Shown: positions 44,555 to 55,151, numbered from the stretch's first letter. The stretch: DNA of 64,000 nucleotides from Idiomarina sp. (GCA_020831965.1 JAFIFP010000014.1:248001-312000), one strand, 5' to 3'. Notes: generated by a model not told the origin, from the sequence alone. Numbers and translations are program-made.

Positions 44555-45262
44555 CTAGAACTCCTTTCTAATGTCTGAACGAAACTCTTCTGCACCGAGA
44601 CCAAAGCTCATAAGTATCGGACGGACATGATTACTTTCGCTTGTTTCATAACGCCACGTCCTAAGAGCTCGTCGGATGGTTCGGGTAAAATCCATATGTG
44701 GGCTGTTAACCGGGTAACTGCTGATCACGCGCCCGTCGGGGCCAATCACAATATAGGTGTATACATAGCTCTGTATGCCACGGCGACCTTGGCGTGTTGG
44801 GTAGTGAGGGGTACGCCTTTCTATGGGCTCAGGTGCTTTATGAGACTCCAGTGGCACGCTAACTTCATCATTTGAAATGATTCGATGGAGGTGAAGCGCT
44901 TCGGCTTGGTGATTCGCACGTCTGACTTCGTCGGTGGTCAATTGTCCACTAATTTGGTTAGCGATACCTTCCGCTTCTGGATGGTTCCACTGAGCCGCTG
45001 CTTGGAACAGGGCGAGTGCGCGCACCGGGTCATATTCGATACCTTGCTCATCTAGAATCATCCAACCTAGTAGATAGGCAGCTTCGGGGCTCCCATAGGC
45101 CAATAGCAACTCAAGGCGCAGGACTGCAGTGGCGTACTCCTGATTAGAAATATCAATGAGTGCACGACGGAGCGTGCTGACTTCCTCTTCGGTAGCAAGT
45201 GCGTGTGGTTGCAGTGAAAGCAGGCTGAAAAGTAATATGCTGTGAAGTAAAATCCGTTTCAT
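44555..45262 (-). CDS. Sel1-like/TonB-C domain protein, N-terminal part before the amber stop
   Basis: The intact 235-residue N-terminal part of the split gene. A signal peptide (LLHSILLFSLLSLQPHALA) is followed by Sel1-like helices (SPEAAYLLGWMILDEQGIEYDPVRALALFQAAAQ near 50-90) and a TonB C-terminal-like fold from about 155 (TPHYPTRQGRRGIQ...TYIVIGPDGRVISSYPVNS, WRYE near 205). It could be a functional truncated protein, since the TonB-like domain is complete. Confidence 0.6.
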   Translation of the reverse strand: MKRILLHSILLFSLLSLQPHALATEEEVSTLRRALIDISNQEYATAVLRLELLLAYGSPEAAYLLGWMILDEQGIEYDPVRALALFQAAAQWNHPEAEGIANQISGQLTTDEVRRANHQAEALHLHRIISNDEVSVPLESHKAPEPIERRTPHYPTRQGRRGIQSYVYTYIVIGPDGRVISSYPVNSPHMDFTRTIRRALRTWRYETSESNHVRPILMSFGLGAEEFRSDIRKEF

Positions 45263-45316
45263 AGACGATCCCTCAATAAGAGTGTTAACGCTACTTTGCT
45301 CCGAAATATAGAGAAC

Positions 45317-45347
45317 AAAAAAAGAAAAGTCACGATGGACTTTTCCT
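45317..45347 (-). terminator. rlmI/metG terminator
   Basis: On the minus strand GAAAAGTC-catcgt-GACTTTTC is followed by seven T (complement of 45317-45323), 35 bp after the rlmI stop. This is a Rho-independent terminator for metG-rlmI. Confidence 0.85.
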
Positions 45348-45379
45348 TTCTAAGCCGAGCTGTGGAACCTTAGAAGAGG

Positions 45380-46561
45380 CTAAGCTCTGAGAACGAGACC
45401 CTTCAAGTAACCGCCTTCGGGATAGTGAATAGCTACCGGATGGTCAATCGCTTGCTGGGTTTTTTCAATGATCTGTAGCTCTCGATTGGCATCGAGGGCG
45501 CCATCTGCGACTACTTTCTGGAAGAGCTCCGCAGACAATAACCCTGAGCATGAGAAGGTCATTAAAATGCCGCCTTCAGTCAACAACTGACTGGCGAGGC
45601 GATTAATGTCTTTATAGCCACGGCAGGCGCGGTTGAGACTCGCTTTACTGTCCACAAATTTTGGCGGATCGAGTACGATTAAATCGAAGGTTTGTCCTTC
45701 CTTTACGAAGGTACGCAAGGCTTCAAACACATCTGCTTGTTGATATTCGATGGGTGTGGTGATCCCATTGAGTTCCGCGTTGCGCTTCGCCACAGCTAGC
45801 GCGTCTTGTGATGCATCCATTTGAATGACTTCCGTGGCGCCGGCTTTCGCTGCATAGATCCCAAAGCCTCCGGTATAGGAGAAGCAGTTAAGTACCCGTC
45901 GACCTTTGGCATACTTACCAATCAACGCTCTGGCGTCACGTTGGTCAAGGTAATAGCCAGTTTTGTGGCCTTTCACAATATCCACTTCGAGCTTCAGACC
46001 GTTTTCGGTAATCACGACTGGTTCAAGGGGAGCTTCACCATGCAGTACACCTATGGCCGGTTTGAGGCCTTCTTTGTTGCGCACATCCACATCTGATCGC
46101 TCATAGATGGAACAGTCTGGAAATAGTTCGCGCAATGCAGCAATGATCAAAGGGCGCATAACGTCTGCGCCTGCGGATAACAGCTGGCAAACAAGCCAGT
46201 TATCATATTTGTCGATGGTAACGCCAGGTAGCCCATCAGACTCCGCGGCGACTACACGCCAAGCGTTGGAGTTCGGCGCCACAAGGGCTTCACGCATTGC
46301 TTTCGCGCGGCCGATTCTGTCAACAAAGAAAGCCTGATCAATCACTGCATGTTCCTCAAAACTCCAGACTCGCGCGCGAATCTGAGAGTGGGGTGACCAC
46401 GCGGCCCACCCTAAAAAGGCATGCTTGTCAGAGCGCACTTCAACCGTATCACCGAGATTAGGTTGGCCCTTCACTTTGTGGATGGCGCCACTAAAAATCC
46501 AAGGGTGGCGACGTAGCAAAGATTTCTCGCGACCTTGCTTAATAACAACTATGGCGCTCAT
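45380..46561 (-). CDS. rlmI: 23S rRNA m5C1962 methyltransferase RlmI
   Basis: A 393-residue SAM-dependent rRNA methyltransferase. The N-terminal PUA-like domain (residues 1-70, LLRRHPWIFSGAIHKVKG) precedes an EEHEA-like middle region and a Rossmann domain with motif I RVLNCFSYTGGFGIYAAKAGA near 220, IVLDPPKF near 290 and SCSG near 340, whose Cys is the expected catalytic residue. The start shares one base with the metG stop (TAATG), so the two form an operon. Confidence 0.93.
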   Translation of the reverse strand: MSAIVVIKQGREKSLLRRHPWIFSGAIHKVKGQPNLGDTVEVRSDKHAFLGWAAWSPHSQIRARVWSFEEHAVIDQAFFVDRIGRAKAMREALVAPNSNAWRVVAAESDGLPGVTIDKYDNWLVCQLLSAGADVMRPLIIAALRELFPDCSIYERSDVDVRNKEGLKPAIGVLHGEAPLEPVVITENGLKLEVDIVKGHKTGYYLDQRDARALIGKYAKGRRVLNCFSYTGGFGIYAAKAGATEVIQMDASQDALAVAKRNAELNGITTPIEYQQADVFEALRTFVKEGQTFDLIVLDPPKFVDSKASLNRACRGYKDINRLASQLLTEGGILMTFSCSGLLSAELFQKVVADGALDANRELQIIEKTQQAIDHPVAIHYPEGGYLKGLVLRA

Positions 46562-48618
46562 TATTTCACCTGCATGCCCGGTGTCGCACCGGTATGAGGG
46601 TTAAGAATGTAGAGTTCTTTGCCACCCGGTCCTGCGGCGAGCACCATGCCTTCCGATAAACCAAAACGCATTTTTCGCGGTTTCAAATTAGCCACCATCA
46701 CCGTATGTTGACCCACAAGGTCTTCGGGGGTATAGGCGGACTTAATACCCGCAAACACTTGACGGGGCTTCGCTTCGCCGATATCGAGTGTCAGTTTGAT
46801 TAACTTATCTGCGCCTTCTACATGCTCTGCATTCACAATCAGTGCAACACGCAAGTCCACCTTGGCAAAATCATCAAACCCAATTTCTGGAGCCAAGGGC
46901 TCGCCGAGTGCTTTTGCAGGAGCGTTGGCTCCTGACGTCGAGGGGCTCGAAGCAGAAGTTCCCTGCGTCGGTTGGGCTTGTTTAGAATCTTCAATCATGG
47001 CGGCGACATGCTCCGAATCAACGCGTTGCAGTAACGCTTTGAATTTCTCAATGCGGTGCCCAGTCAGCGTGCTTTGTACGCTGTCCCAGCTCAAAGTGTC
47101 GTTTAAAAAGGCTTCTGCGTCTTGCGCGAGTTTCGGTACTACAGGCTTCAAGTACACCATCAGAATTCGGAAAAGATGTAGCCCCATAGAGCAGACACTT
47201 TGTACTTCCGCTTCCTTACCTTCCTGTTTGGCCAACTGCCATGGCTCTTTGATTGCAATGTACTCATTCGCTCGATCCGCAAGACGCATGATTTCACGCA
47301 TGGCTTTACCAAATTCCCGCTGTTCATAGGATTCAGCAATAACTGCCGCTACAGCTTGGAATTCAGCTAATAATTCGGGTTCGGCAATGTCATTGGCCAA
47401 TTCACCATTAAATTTCTTGGTAATAAACCCAGCACAGCGACTCGCGATGTTGACTACTTTACCTACGAGGTCGGAATTTACGCGTTGGGTGAAGTCTTCA
47501 AGGTTCAAATCAAGGTCGTCGATACGGCTGCTGAGTTTGGCTGCAAAGTAGTAACGCAGATATTCAGGGTTCAAATGATCGAGGTAAGTTCGCGCCATGA
47601 TGAAGGTGCCTTTTGATTTCGACATCTTCGTACCATTTACGGTAATAAAGCCATGCGCCCATACATTGGTGGGTTGGCGGAACTGCGCGCCTTTTAACAT
47701 AGCGGGCCAAAACAGGCTGTGGAAGTAGATAATGTCCTTGCCGATGAAGTGGTAGACTTCCGCCTCACTGTCTTCACGCCAGTAAGCATCAAAATCAATG
47801 TTGTTTTGGCTTGCATAAGCTTTGAAGGAACTCATGTAGCCAATTGGGGCATCGAGCCATACATAAAAGTATTTGCCCGGCGCGTCTGGGATCTCGAACC
47901 CAAAGTAGGGCGCATCCCGGCTGATATCCCATTGCTGTAAGCCTTGTTCAAACCATTCGTTGAGCTTATTGGCCATTTCCGATTGAAGTGAACCAGAGCG
48001 AGTCCAAGCTTTCAGCATGTCGCCAAAGGCTGGTAAATCAAAGAAGTAATGTTCTGATTCACGCAGCTCAGGTACCGCGCCCGATACTGCTGAGCGTGGA
48101 TTCTTAAGATCAGTGGGGGAGTAGGTCGCACCACAGACATCACAGTTATCACCGTATTGATCCGTTGCACCACACTCAGGGCAATCGCCTTTAACGAAAC
48201 GGTCCGGGAGGAACATTTCACGCTCAGGATCGTAAAGCTGCTCGATCACGCGCGTGGTAATATGACCATTGGTCCGCAGCCGGGTGTATATCAAGCTCGC
48301 CAGTTCGCGGTTTTCTTCGCTGTGCGTTGAGTGATAATGATCAAATGAAACACCAAAGTCTGAGAAGTCAGATTGATGCGCCTTGTTCATTTCGGCAATC
48401 ATGTCTTCAGGACTCACGCCGAGCTCGCGCGCTTTTAGCATAATCGGCGTACCATGCGCGTCATCTGCGCATACAAAGTGGCACTCATGACCCATCATGC
48501 GTTGAAAACGCACCCAGATATCCGCTTGAATATAACCGAGCATGTGGCCGATATGGATCGGTCCGTTTGCATAGGGAAGGGCGTTGGTAACCAGAATTTT
48601 TCGCTGTGATGCTGCCAT
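46561..48618 (-). CDS. metG: methionyl-tRNA synthetase
   Basis: A 685-residue class I aminoacyl-tRNA synthetase charging tRNA-Met. The HIGH motif is in [12 protein letters not shown], the zinc knuckle in [18 protein letters not shown] near residue 145, and the KMSKS loop in [12 protein letters not shown] near 335. A C-terminal tRNA-binding (EMAP II-like) domain (about 585-685, [31 protein letters not shown] region) supports dimerisation. The ATG at 48618 gives the usual N-terminus [19 protein letters not shown]; an in-frame upstream start is not conserved-looking. It is divergent from mrp. Confidence 0.97.
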   Translation of the reverse strand: MAASQRKILVTNALPYANGPIHIGHMLGYIQADIWVRFQRMMGHECHFVCADDAHGTPIMLKARELGVSPEDMIAEMNKAHQSDFSDFGVSFDHYHSTHSEENRELASLIYTRLRTNGHITTRVIEQLYDPEREMFLPDRFVKGDCPECGATDQYGDNCDVCGATYSPTDLKNPRSAVSGAVPELRESEHYFFDLPAFGDMLKAWTRSGSLQSEMANKLNEWFEQGLQQWDISRDAPYFGFEIPDAPGKYFYVWLDAPIGYMSSFKAYASQNNIDFDAYWREDSEAEVYHFIGKDIIYFHSLFWPAMLKGAQFRQPTNVWAHGFITVNGTKMSKSKGTFIMARTYLDHLNPEYLRYYFAAKLSSRIDDLDLNLEDFTQRVNSDLVGKVVNIASRCAGFITKKFNGELANDIAEPELLAEFQAVAAVIAESYEQREFGKAMREIMRLADRANEYIAIKEPWQLAKQEGKEAEVQSVCSMGLHLFRILMVYLKPVVPKLAQDAEAFLNDTLSWDSVQSTLTGHRIEKFKALLQRVDSEHVAAMIEDSKQAQPTQGTSASSPSTSGANAPAKALGEPLAPEIGFDDFAKVDLRVALIVNAEHVEGADKLIKLTLDIGEAKPRQVFAGIKSAYTPEDLVGQHTVMVANLKPRKMRFGLSEGMVLAAGPGGKELYILNPHTGATPGMQVK

Positions 48619-48767
48619 GCTACGCTCTCGTTCTTGAATACAAATAAAGGCTGTCAGACGCGCAATAGTAACGGAGTTGCGCTGATTTTTCATTAGGAAT
48701 CATTTGCCTTTGTGTTGTTCGGATCATTATGATTCATCAAGCATGAGGATTAAGGGGTAAGTTGTGT

Positions 48768-49796
48768 ATGTCCGAATCAATTTTAAAGCGATGCCGTGAG
48801 TTGCGCAGTGACGCATTTCCTGCTGGGCTGCTGCCCGAATGGTTGAAAGTCACAGGTCCGGTCATTGAGGCGATCTTACCGTTTCCCGGTGAGCATGCCT
48901 TGCAGGCATTGGTAAGCCAAGACGCAGAGCTTAATGCCTATACCTGGCGTGTTAGCCCTGCGATTGAGAGCCTACCAAAGCAGAAAAACCAGACTGCCAT
49001 CTCGGCGCGCAATGTCATTGCGATCGCTTCAGGTAAAGGTGGTGTTGGCAAGTCATCAGTCACGGTGAACTTAGCCTATGCATTGGCCGAGAGTGGCGCG
49101 CGTGTCGGTATTGTTGATGCAGACATTTATGGGCCGTCGTTGCCTACCATGCTGGGTTGGCAGGGGAACAGACCTGAATTCGACGCACAGAATAAGATGT
49201 CTCCAGTGCTCCAGCATGGACTTGAGTTAAACTCGCTCGGATTTCTGGTCGATCGCGATGATGCGACTATCTGGCGCGGCCCCATGGCGAGTCGAGCGCT
49301 CGAGCAATTGTTCTTTGATACTCGCTGGAACAATCTGGATTATCTCTTGGTGGATATGCCGCCAGGCACGGGAGATATTCAACTGACTCTCGCCCAAAAG
49401 TTACCTGTTACCGCTGCTGTGATTGTCACGACGCCGCAAGATGTTGCTTTGGATGACGCTCGTAAGGGGATCGATATGTTTCGCAAGGTAAATGTTCCGG
49501 TGATTGGCTTACTTGAAAATATGAGTTATTTCGAGTGTTCTTCTTGCGGCCATCGCGATATGATTTTCGGTCAGGACGGTGGTAGTCGACTGGCAGCAAA
49601 ATATCAGGTTCCTGTGATTGGTCAGTGGCCGTTGATTACGAAGTTTAGAGAATCGCTCGACCAAGGCTTACCCTTCCTTTTAGCGGAGCCAAACCACGCC
49701 ATGAGTGAGCAAGTTCGAAATACTGCGGAGCTGATGGCCATAAACGCCTGGATGTTACTTTCACCCCACGCAAAAGCATACGAAGAGGACGCGTAA
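48768..49796 (+). CDS. apbC: iron-sulfur cluster carrier ATPase Mrp/ApbC
   Basis: A 342-residue Mrp/ApbC-type P-loop NTPase that carries Fe-S clusters to apoproteins. The deviant Walker A is [20 protein letters not shown] near residue 88; [17 protein letters not shown] near 118 and the CxxC in [15 protein letters not shown] near 258 hold the cluster. The N-terminal 80 residues form a degenerate DUF59-like domain. The ATG at 48768 is preferred; a TTG at 48762 sits nearer the AAGGGG site. It is 2 bp from dcd, and the mrp-dcd order next to metG is common in Gammaproteobacteria. Confidence 0.95.
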   Translation: MSESILKRCRELRSDAFPAGLLPEWLKVTGPVIEAILPFPGEHALQALVSQDAELNAYTWRVSPAIESLPKQKNQTAISARNVIAIASGKGGVGKSSVTVNLAYALAESGARVGIVDADIYGPSLPTMLGWQGNRPEFDAQNKMSPVLQHGLELNSLGFLVDRDDATIWRGPMASRALEQLFFDTRWNNLDYLLVDMPPGTGDIQLTLAQKLPVTAAVIVTTPQDVALDDARKGIDMFRKVNVPVIGLLENMSYFECSSCGHRDMIFGQDGGSRLAAKYQVPVIGQWPLITKFRESLDQGLPFLLAEPNHAMSEQVRNTAELMAINAWMLLSPHAKAYEEDA

Positions 49797-49798
49797 CC

Positions 49799-50422
49799 AT
49801 GCGGTTAACGGACGCACAAATAGAGCAGTACCTTGCGGATGGTATTATTGACATTACACCGACGCCAGCGCCGGATAATATCTCAGGTGTGACGGTGGAT
49901 ATTCATTTAGGGAATAGTTTTCGGGTTATCGAAGACCATGCCGCGCCATACATTGATTTGAGCGGTACGCGGGAAGCCATCGATCAAGCGATTCAGCGGG
50001 TTATGAGTCGTGAAATTCTGCTCAAAGATGATGAACATTTCTTTATTCACCCAGGTGAATTCGCGCTCGCAGTAACCGATGAGTCGGTTACGTTACCTGC
50101 GCATATGGTCGGTTGGTTGGATGGACGTTCCTCATTAGCACGGCTTGGTTTGATGGTGCATGTGACCGCACATCGCATCGACCCGGGTTGGTCGGGTCAA
50201 ATCGTGTTGGAATTCTTTAATGGTGGAAAGCTACCTCTTGCACTGCGTCCTCATATGAAAATCGGCGCCTTGAGCTTTGAAGTGATGAGTGAGCCTTGTA
50301 AAAAGCCTTACAGCAAAAGACAAGATGCAAAGTATAAGGACCAGCGTGGTGCGACCGCGAGTCGCATTGGCGGTGATAGCGGGCCTGTTGCAGAGAACGC
50401 ACAGAGAAATGGCCGCGACTAG
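49799..50422 (+). CDS. dcd: dCTP deaminase
   Basis: A 207-residue trimeric enzyme that deaminates dCTP to dUTP, feeding thymidylate synthesis. Motifs include [16 protein letters not shown] near residue 30, [26 protein letters not shown] near 107 with the conserved Ser and Arg, and the C-terminal [15 protein letters not shown] lid. The stop codon lies in the loop of a terminator hairpin. Confidence 0.96.
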   Translation: MRLTDAQIEQYLADGIIDITPTPAPDNISGVTVDIHLGNSFRVIEDHAAPYIDLSGTREAIDQAIQRVMSREILLKDDEHFFIHPGEFALAVTDESVTLPAHMVGWLDGRSSLARLGLMVHVTAHRIDPGWSGQIVLEFFNGGKLPLALRPHMKIGALSFEVMSEPCKKPYSKRQDAKYKDQRGATASRIGGDSGPVAENAQRNGRD

Positions 50423-50437
50423 CGGCCATTTCTTTTT
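50405..50437 (+). terminator. dcd terminator overlapping the stop codon
   Basis: A perfect 12-bp stem (AGAAATGGCCGC / GCGGCCATTTCT) around a 5-nt loop GACTA that holds most of the dcd stop, followed by TTTTT. The opposite gene ends 6 bp beyond, so the hairpin could also help stop the convergent peptidase transcript. Confidence 0.9.
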
Positions 50438-50442
50438 ACAGG

Positions 50443-52437
50443 TTAATCGTTATGCCGTTCAAACCAATCGACGATTCGATTGAGACGCTCAACTAAGTTC
50501 ACTGGCCGTCCCGAACGACTTAGCCCATGACCCTCGCCACGGAAGATCACCATTTCTACCGGTACATCGTTGGCTTTTAATGCATAAAACCATTCTTCGC
50601 CCTGTCCGATGGGCGTGATGTGATCATCGGTGCTGTGAATGATCAGCGTTGGCGTGCTAACTCGGTCTGCATATTTGAGCGGTGAACGACCCCAGTAATA
50701 ATCGAAGTTTTCCCAAATAGTACCGCCAAACTCGACCCGCATGGAAACGGGAGGAAAGGCTTGTGTACCGGCTTCAGATAGCCAATTGCTGACACTGCGC
50801 TGAGTCACTGCGGCTCGGAACCGATCGGTTTGCGTAGTTGCCCAATTGGTCAGGAAACCACCATGACTGCCGCCCGTGATGAAAACTCGAGACTCGTCAA
50901 GCCAAGGGTATTGCGCGAGCGCCGCATCGACTGCCACCATATTGTCACGGTAGTCTGCTCCACCGTAATCAAGTCGCACTTGCTGTTGATGATCGTAACC
51001 ATAACCGGTGCTGCCGCGATAGTTCACGAAGACCACCGCATAGCCACGCGCGGCCATTAATTGCTTTTCTGGGAACCACTGATGGCCCCACATCCCTCCG
51101 GGTCCACCTTTAATGTTTAAAATCAGTGGGGCAGAGGCATTGCCGCGATGTCCTACCGGGCGAACAAAGAAAATGTCGAGCTCATCACCTCGTTCATTTT
51201 CGGCGGTAAAGACCTCATAGGGCACGAGCTCCAAGCTCGCAGCTAGCGATTGGTTAAAGTCAGTGAGAGTGGGATAGCGATTATCGGGTGCTGATCCTCG
51301 AACGACCTCTGGCGGATTGACCTCATTTTCGCGAACCCACGCAAACGCACTGCCATCATGAGCTACGCTGAACGACGACAATGAAAAACCTGTGCCTGTG
51401 ACATAGCGATAACCATTGTTGGCAAAGTCGACAGCAAAGATTGCGCGGCTTCCGCGGTGATCAGCAATAAACCAAGCCTCACCATTTGCACTGATAAGAT
51501 TACCCGGACCATGATCCATTTCAGCTGCAACCATATGGTTACTTGCTTGAGTCAGGTTGTATCGAACCAGTGAGGGCGCCGCATAGTTATCAGCTCGGTG
51601 CACATAAAGAATAGAGGTATCATCTAACCACACCGGACTGCTGGCATGCACTGTCAGCGCGTCTAAGACTTGTACACCGGTGTCCGCATGCCATACGAGC
51701 AAATCTTGGCTAAACACTCCCTCGCGTGCTTCGGGATGCCTATTCGCCGCAAAAACGACACGCTCACCCGAAGGCGACCAGCTTGCAGAGTTCACACTGT
51801 AACCCTCGTCAGGAGTGAGACGGGAGAGTTCATTGTCAGCCAAGGTGTAGAGCCAGAGACTCGTGCGCCGATCATCAAGATATCCGCCTTGGCGCTTGTA
51901 AACCGCATACTCGATCACATCGATATCCGGCTTCGGACTGCTATCACGCTCGGCCTTTTCTTGCGGATCGGTCACATCGGCAGGCAGTGAAACAGTGAGC
52001 AGTAACTGTTCGCCATTGGGGTGCCATGCGGCCGCACTGATGGCACCTTGTTCAAGCCCCAAAAGTTTTCGCGCTTCACCGCCAGTTGTGGGGATTTGAT
52101 ACAGACCTGAGCCTTCGCTTCGATTGGCGAAAAACAACAGGCTTTTACCATCGGGAGCGAACTGTGGGCCGCGGTCTGATGTGCCATAGGTGAAGCGTTG
52201 CGGTGTGGTTTCTCCTTCACGGTGCAGCCAGATAGAACTCTCTCGAGAGCGTCTATCTTCGCTGACGGTAGTGCGCACAAACGCAATAGATTTACCGTCA
52301 GGACTCACGGTGACTTGACTCACCGAGCTCATTTGATAGTAGTCTTCTGCCGTAATCGGCCGAGGGCTATCGCTCGCAGTACTGGTTGCACAGCCTGCGA
52401 GAAAGAGTATTGAAAGTGTGAGCGTACGTAGCAACAT
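50443..52437 (-). CDS. S9 family prolyl-oligopeptidase-like lipoprotein
   Basis: A 664-residue exported serine peptidase. The signal peptide ends FLAGCAT, a lipobox with Cys near residue 16. A seven-bladed TolB-like beta-propeller (about 40-390, VSPDGKSIAFVRT repeats) precedes the alpha/beta-hydrolase domain with GGSHGGFLTNW (nucleophile Ser), DDHITP (Asp) and GEGHGLSRSGRP (His). ATG at 52437 with AGAGG 5 bp upstream is preferred over 52452. It is only about 20% longer than POP catalytic cores and is distinct from the 826-residue relative at 36180. It follows the M14 peptidase gene by 20 bp. Confidence 0.9.
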   Translation of the reverse strand: MLLRTLTLSILFLAGCATSTASDSPRPITAEDYYQMSSVSQVTVSPDGKSIAFVRTTVSEDRRSRESSIWLHREGETTPQRFTYGTSDRGPQFAPDGKSLLFFANRSEGSGLYQIPTTGGEARKLLGLEQGAISAAAWHPNGEQLLLTVSLPADVTDPQEKAERDSSPKPDIDVIEYAVYKRQGGYLDDRRTSLWLYTLADNELSRLTPDEGYSVNSASWSPSGERVVFAANRHPEAREGVFSQDLLVWHADTGVQVLDALTVHASSPVWLDDTSILYVHRADNYAAPSLVRYNLTQASNHMVAAEMDHGPGNLISANGEAWFIADHRGSRAIFAVDFANNGYRYVTGTGFSLSSFSVAHDGSAFAWVRENEVNPPEVVRGSAPDNRYPTLTDFNQSLAASLELVPYEVFTAENERGDELDIFFVRPVGHRGNASAPLILNIKGGPGGMWGHQWFPEKQLMAARGYAVVFVNYRGSTGYGYDHQQQVRLDYGGADYRDNMVAVDAALAQYPWLDESRVFITGGSHGGFLTNWATTQTDRFRAAVTQRSVSNWLSEAGTQAFPPVSMRVEFGGTIWENFDYYWGRSPLKYADRVSTPTLIIHSTDDHITPIGQGEEWFYALKANDVPVEMVIFRGEGHGLSRSGRPVNLVERLNRIVDWFERHND

Positions 52438-52457
52438 AAAACCTCTAGTCATGAGTG

Positions 52458-55151
52458 TTAGCGTACTGGCGTTGCATGCGCTGCGCCGCGGAAAATAGCA
52501 TTTATCAACAGCATGTGCATGCCGTCCATGTAGGCTCTGAAGTTAGGCTCCTGGGTGAAGCTAATCACCATACCTTGGCCATGATTTTGCACCATGAGAA
52601 GCGGTTTGTGGGCAACTTGCTCATGATTCTCGGCCCACATGTAGCCGCTCGCGAGGACTTCGTCCTTACCTGCGAAGTTCACCACATTACGACCATCGGT
52701 GATACGCAATGGCGTATAGATGTCATTGCCAATGTACATGGAATGCACATGCGTATGTATCCCTGCGGTGAGCCAGTGCTCCTGGTCCACATTGGCGCGT
52801 AGAATTACCCCAGACACCCAATCGGGTGAAGTTTCAGGATCGCGTACGTAGCGCTGGAGGTCACTCTCGTCGGCAATGATGCTACCGTTGGCCTGACGTT
52901 GACTATCCTTTGATACGAGTTCATCGACTTGTGCTTTGCGCTCTAAACGGCTTGCCAATAAAGGTTGGTCTCCGCCAATAGCAAAGCGAGTCGCGTTACC
53001 AAGTGTGATCAAGACACCGCCACGTTGAACCCAGCGCCGCAGATTCTCTCGCCCAGCCTCACCGAGCGCTTGTTCATAGCCGCCGAAGCCAGTGGCTGGC
53101 ATGATGAGCACCTGATAGCGAGACAAGTCTGCAGAGCGCAGGCGGTCAGGACGAATTGCCGTCACCGGATAATTGAACTCACGCTCAACAATAAAGCGTG
53201 TACTGCCGGCGCTCAAAACATTGGTGGGTTGATCCCAAACCATCGCAATCTCTGGCGCATGCATTCGTTGGACATTAGCTGAACCCGGGTTAGGTCCGGA
53301 TTGCGTCCAACTGGTGTCGAAACCTTGAATCACGGCGCCAGTAACTTCAGCTAACGCAGTTAAGCGTGCAGTGAGATCTTCAGGGTTCCCAGCGCGAGGG
53401 ATGATGAGGGAGCCGGAAGGGAACTTGACGCCCGATTGATGGCGGAAGGGTAAGTCAGAGCTGCGCACCAATAAGTCATCACGTAAGGCTGCTGTGAGTA
53501 ACCGGCCTGCATTCATGTCCCCCCAAGCGACCATAAACCCATACTCAGCATCTGGGTTCGTTACTTGTCCGGGAGTGACGCGCTCTGGCCCAACAGCGAC
53601 CAAATCCGCGCGGGGAGCACGGTTACAGGTATTCATATCCAAATTGTACAACAGCGGCAGAGACCAAGCCGTCACGTCGTAAATCTGATCGCGCAGGTTA
53701 TTCGCACGTAAACGTTCTTGTTCCGCTAAGAAGTCAGCGTCCATTGGAACCTCTTTGTCGAGCAAAGTACGGATCAAATGGTAGGACGGCTGACTTGCAG
53801 AAATTACATAGCTGCCTTCCGGATAGCTTTGTCCACAAACACGGAATGATTCGGTGCTTTGTTGTACTTCAATTCCTTGCTCCACAAGTACGCCCATGAG
53901 CTTGCGGTGCCCAGCATGGTCTCGGGTATTCGGAAAGAGGTAACTGCGAACAGAACCGCTGCTTCCTTCAGCAACCCCGCTGCGACGATAGTCATAGAAG
54001 CGTTCGAGTAATTCAGGACCACGTTGGGCAGCGGTTTCAATGGTGGCCATAAAGGCAACGAAGTTTTGTTGGACGCCGTCACCATAGGTGAGAACTTCGC
54101 CTTCACGAGTGCGGAAGTGATGCCCCCGAGCTGAACCCATTTCATAGGTCATGGCAAGCGAACCGTGGTAAAGCGGCCAGCTTGCGCCATAGCCAGGGTA
54201 GAAGGCATCAAAAATTTCCCGCGTAAAGTAGTCATAGCCGAAGCGATCAAACCAACGTGCATTATTCTCACCGACCCAATTGAGCCCTTCGCGTTGGGTT
54301 TGGGTAATAAACGGATTGAATGGATGCGCTTCAGGTGTGAAATAGTAGGGAAGATCGCCTCCCATTTCATGAGAATCAACAAAAATCAGCGGGAATGTTT
54401 GTAAGTGAGCTGCGATTCGCCCGCGCGTTTCCGGCTGCGTAAGTGCAATCCAATCGCGGTTCATATCGAATAGGTAGTGATTCGTTCGTCCGTTCGGCCA
54501 TGGCTCGTTATGTTCTGCGGAGAGACGATCGTCCGAAGGTTCGAGGCCAATAGTCGCGTAATAACGAGAAACGAATCGAGCGCGCCCATCGGGGTTTTGG
54601 AGTGGGTCCAGATACACGACGGTCGAATTTAAAATATTTTGAGTGGCTTCATCAGAAGCTGAGAGTAAATGCCAAGCGGTAACCATGGAGCTTTCCGCTG
54701 GCGAAATTTCGTTGCCATGCACTGAATTAGCAATCCACACACTACTGGGCAATGTATTGATCAGGCGACGTGCCTCTGCTTGCGAAATAGTTCGGGGGTC
54801 GGCGAGCTGACGCATGCCCGCTTCGATTGTTTCAAGCTGTGCAATGTTGTCAGCACTTGAAATCGCCACGTAAAAGAGAGGGCGGCCTTGCCATGTGACA
54901 CCGTAATCGAACAAGCGAATTCGATCCGGATGTGTCTCTTGCAGTGCCTTAAAGTATTGATGAATTGCCTCGGGACTACTGACACGGCTGCCTGCCGGGT
55001 AGCCCAACACATCTTCTACAGTTGGGGTCGCGATTCCATACTCAGTGTCAGCTGACCACTGCGGAATTACGGGGCTAGCTGCCATTGCAGTGGCATAAGA
55101 GCTAGTAACAAGGAGTGCAAGCGCGCTCGCGGTCGAAGTCAATACGTTCAT
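52458..55151 (-). CDS. M14 family zinc carboxypeptidase, secreted
   Basis: An 897-residue exported protein with a Sec signal peptide (LTSTASALALLVTSSYATAMA). The M14 peptidase domain occupies about 30-360: zinc ligands are His and Glu in NSVHGNEISPAESSMV near 140 and probably His in FVDSHEMGGD near 257, with a likely catalytic Glu in LAMTYEMGSA near 330. The C-terminal half (about 400-890) has a type-1 glutamine amidotransferase-like fold region (MPATGFGGYEQALGEAG). It overlaps the upstream YvcK gene by 4 bp and is followed closely by an S9 peptidase, a likely peptide-degrading operon. Confidence 0.88.
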   Translation of the reverse strand: MNVLTSTASALALLVTSSYATAMAASPVIPQWSADTEYGIATPTVEDVLGYPAGSRVSSPEAIHQYFKALQETHPDRIRLFDYGVTWQGRPLFYVAISSADNIAQLETIEAGMRQLADPRTISQAEARRLINTLPSSVWIANSVHGNEISPAESSMVTAWHLLSASDEATQNILNSTVVYLDPLQNPDGRARFVSRYYATIGLEPSDDRLSAEHNEPWPNGRTNHYLFDMNRDWIALTQPETRGRIAAHLQTFPLIFVDSHEMGGDLPYYFTPEAHPFNPFITQTQREGLNWVGENNARWFDRFGYDYFTREIFDAFYPGYGASWPLYHGSLAMTYEMGSARGHHFRTREGEVLTYGDGVQQNFVAFMATIETAAQRGPELLERFYDYRRSGVAEGSSGSVRSYLFPNTRDHAGHRKLMGVLVEQGIEVQQSTESFRVCGQSYPEGSYVISASQPSYHLIRTLLDKEVPMDADFLAEQERLRANNLRDQIYDVTAWSLPLLYNLDMNTCNRAPRADLVAVGPERVTPGQVTNPDAEYGFMVAWGDMNAGRLLTAALRDDLLVRSSDLPFRHQSGVKFPSGSLIIPRAGNPEDLTARLTALAEVTGAVIQGFDTSWTQSGPNPGSANVQRMHAPEIAMVWDQPTNVLSAGSTRFIVEREFNYPVTAIRPDRLRSADLSRYQVLIMPATGFGGYEQALGEAGRENLRRWVQRGGVLITLGNATRFAIGGDQPLLASRLERKAQVDELVSKDSQRQANGSIIADESDLQRYVRDPETSPDWVSGVILRANVDQEHWLTAGIHTHVHSMYIGNDIYTPLRITDGRNVVNFAGKDEVLASGYMWAENHEQVAHKPLLMVQNHGQGMVISFTQEPNFRAYMDGMHMLLINAIFRGAAHATPVR

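Larger units (their letters stand above)
44198..45262 (-). pseudogene. Sel1-repeat/TonB-C periplasmic protein split by an in-frame amber codon
   Basis: A single frame of about 354 codons is broken by one TAG at 44555-44557. The upstream part (MKRILLHSILL, a signal peptide, Sel1-like repeats, then a TonB C-terminal-like domain) is followed by TAG and then, with no frameshift, by RVSGLAKQGIPESQYYLANII and further Sel1-like repeats up to the TAA at 44198. Such in-frame continuity suggests a recent nonsense mutation, or readthrough or suppression. The full protein would be a periplasmic Sel1-TonB-C-Sel1 protein of unknown role. It is flanked by PilZ and rlmI. Confidence 0.75.

Noticed and set aside
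48619-48693. 25-residue upstream extension of metG
   Set aside because: Normal MetG starts close to the [13 protein letters not shown] segment, and the ATG at 48618 gives that.
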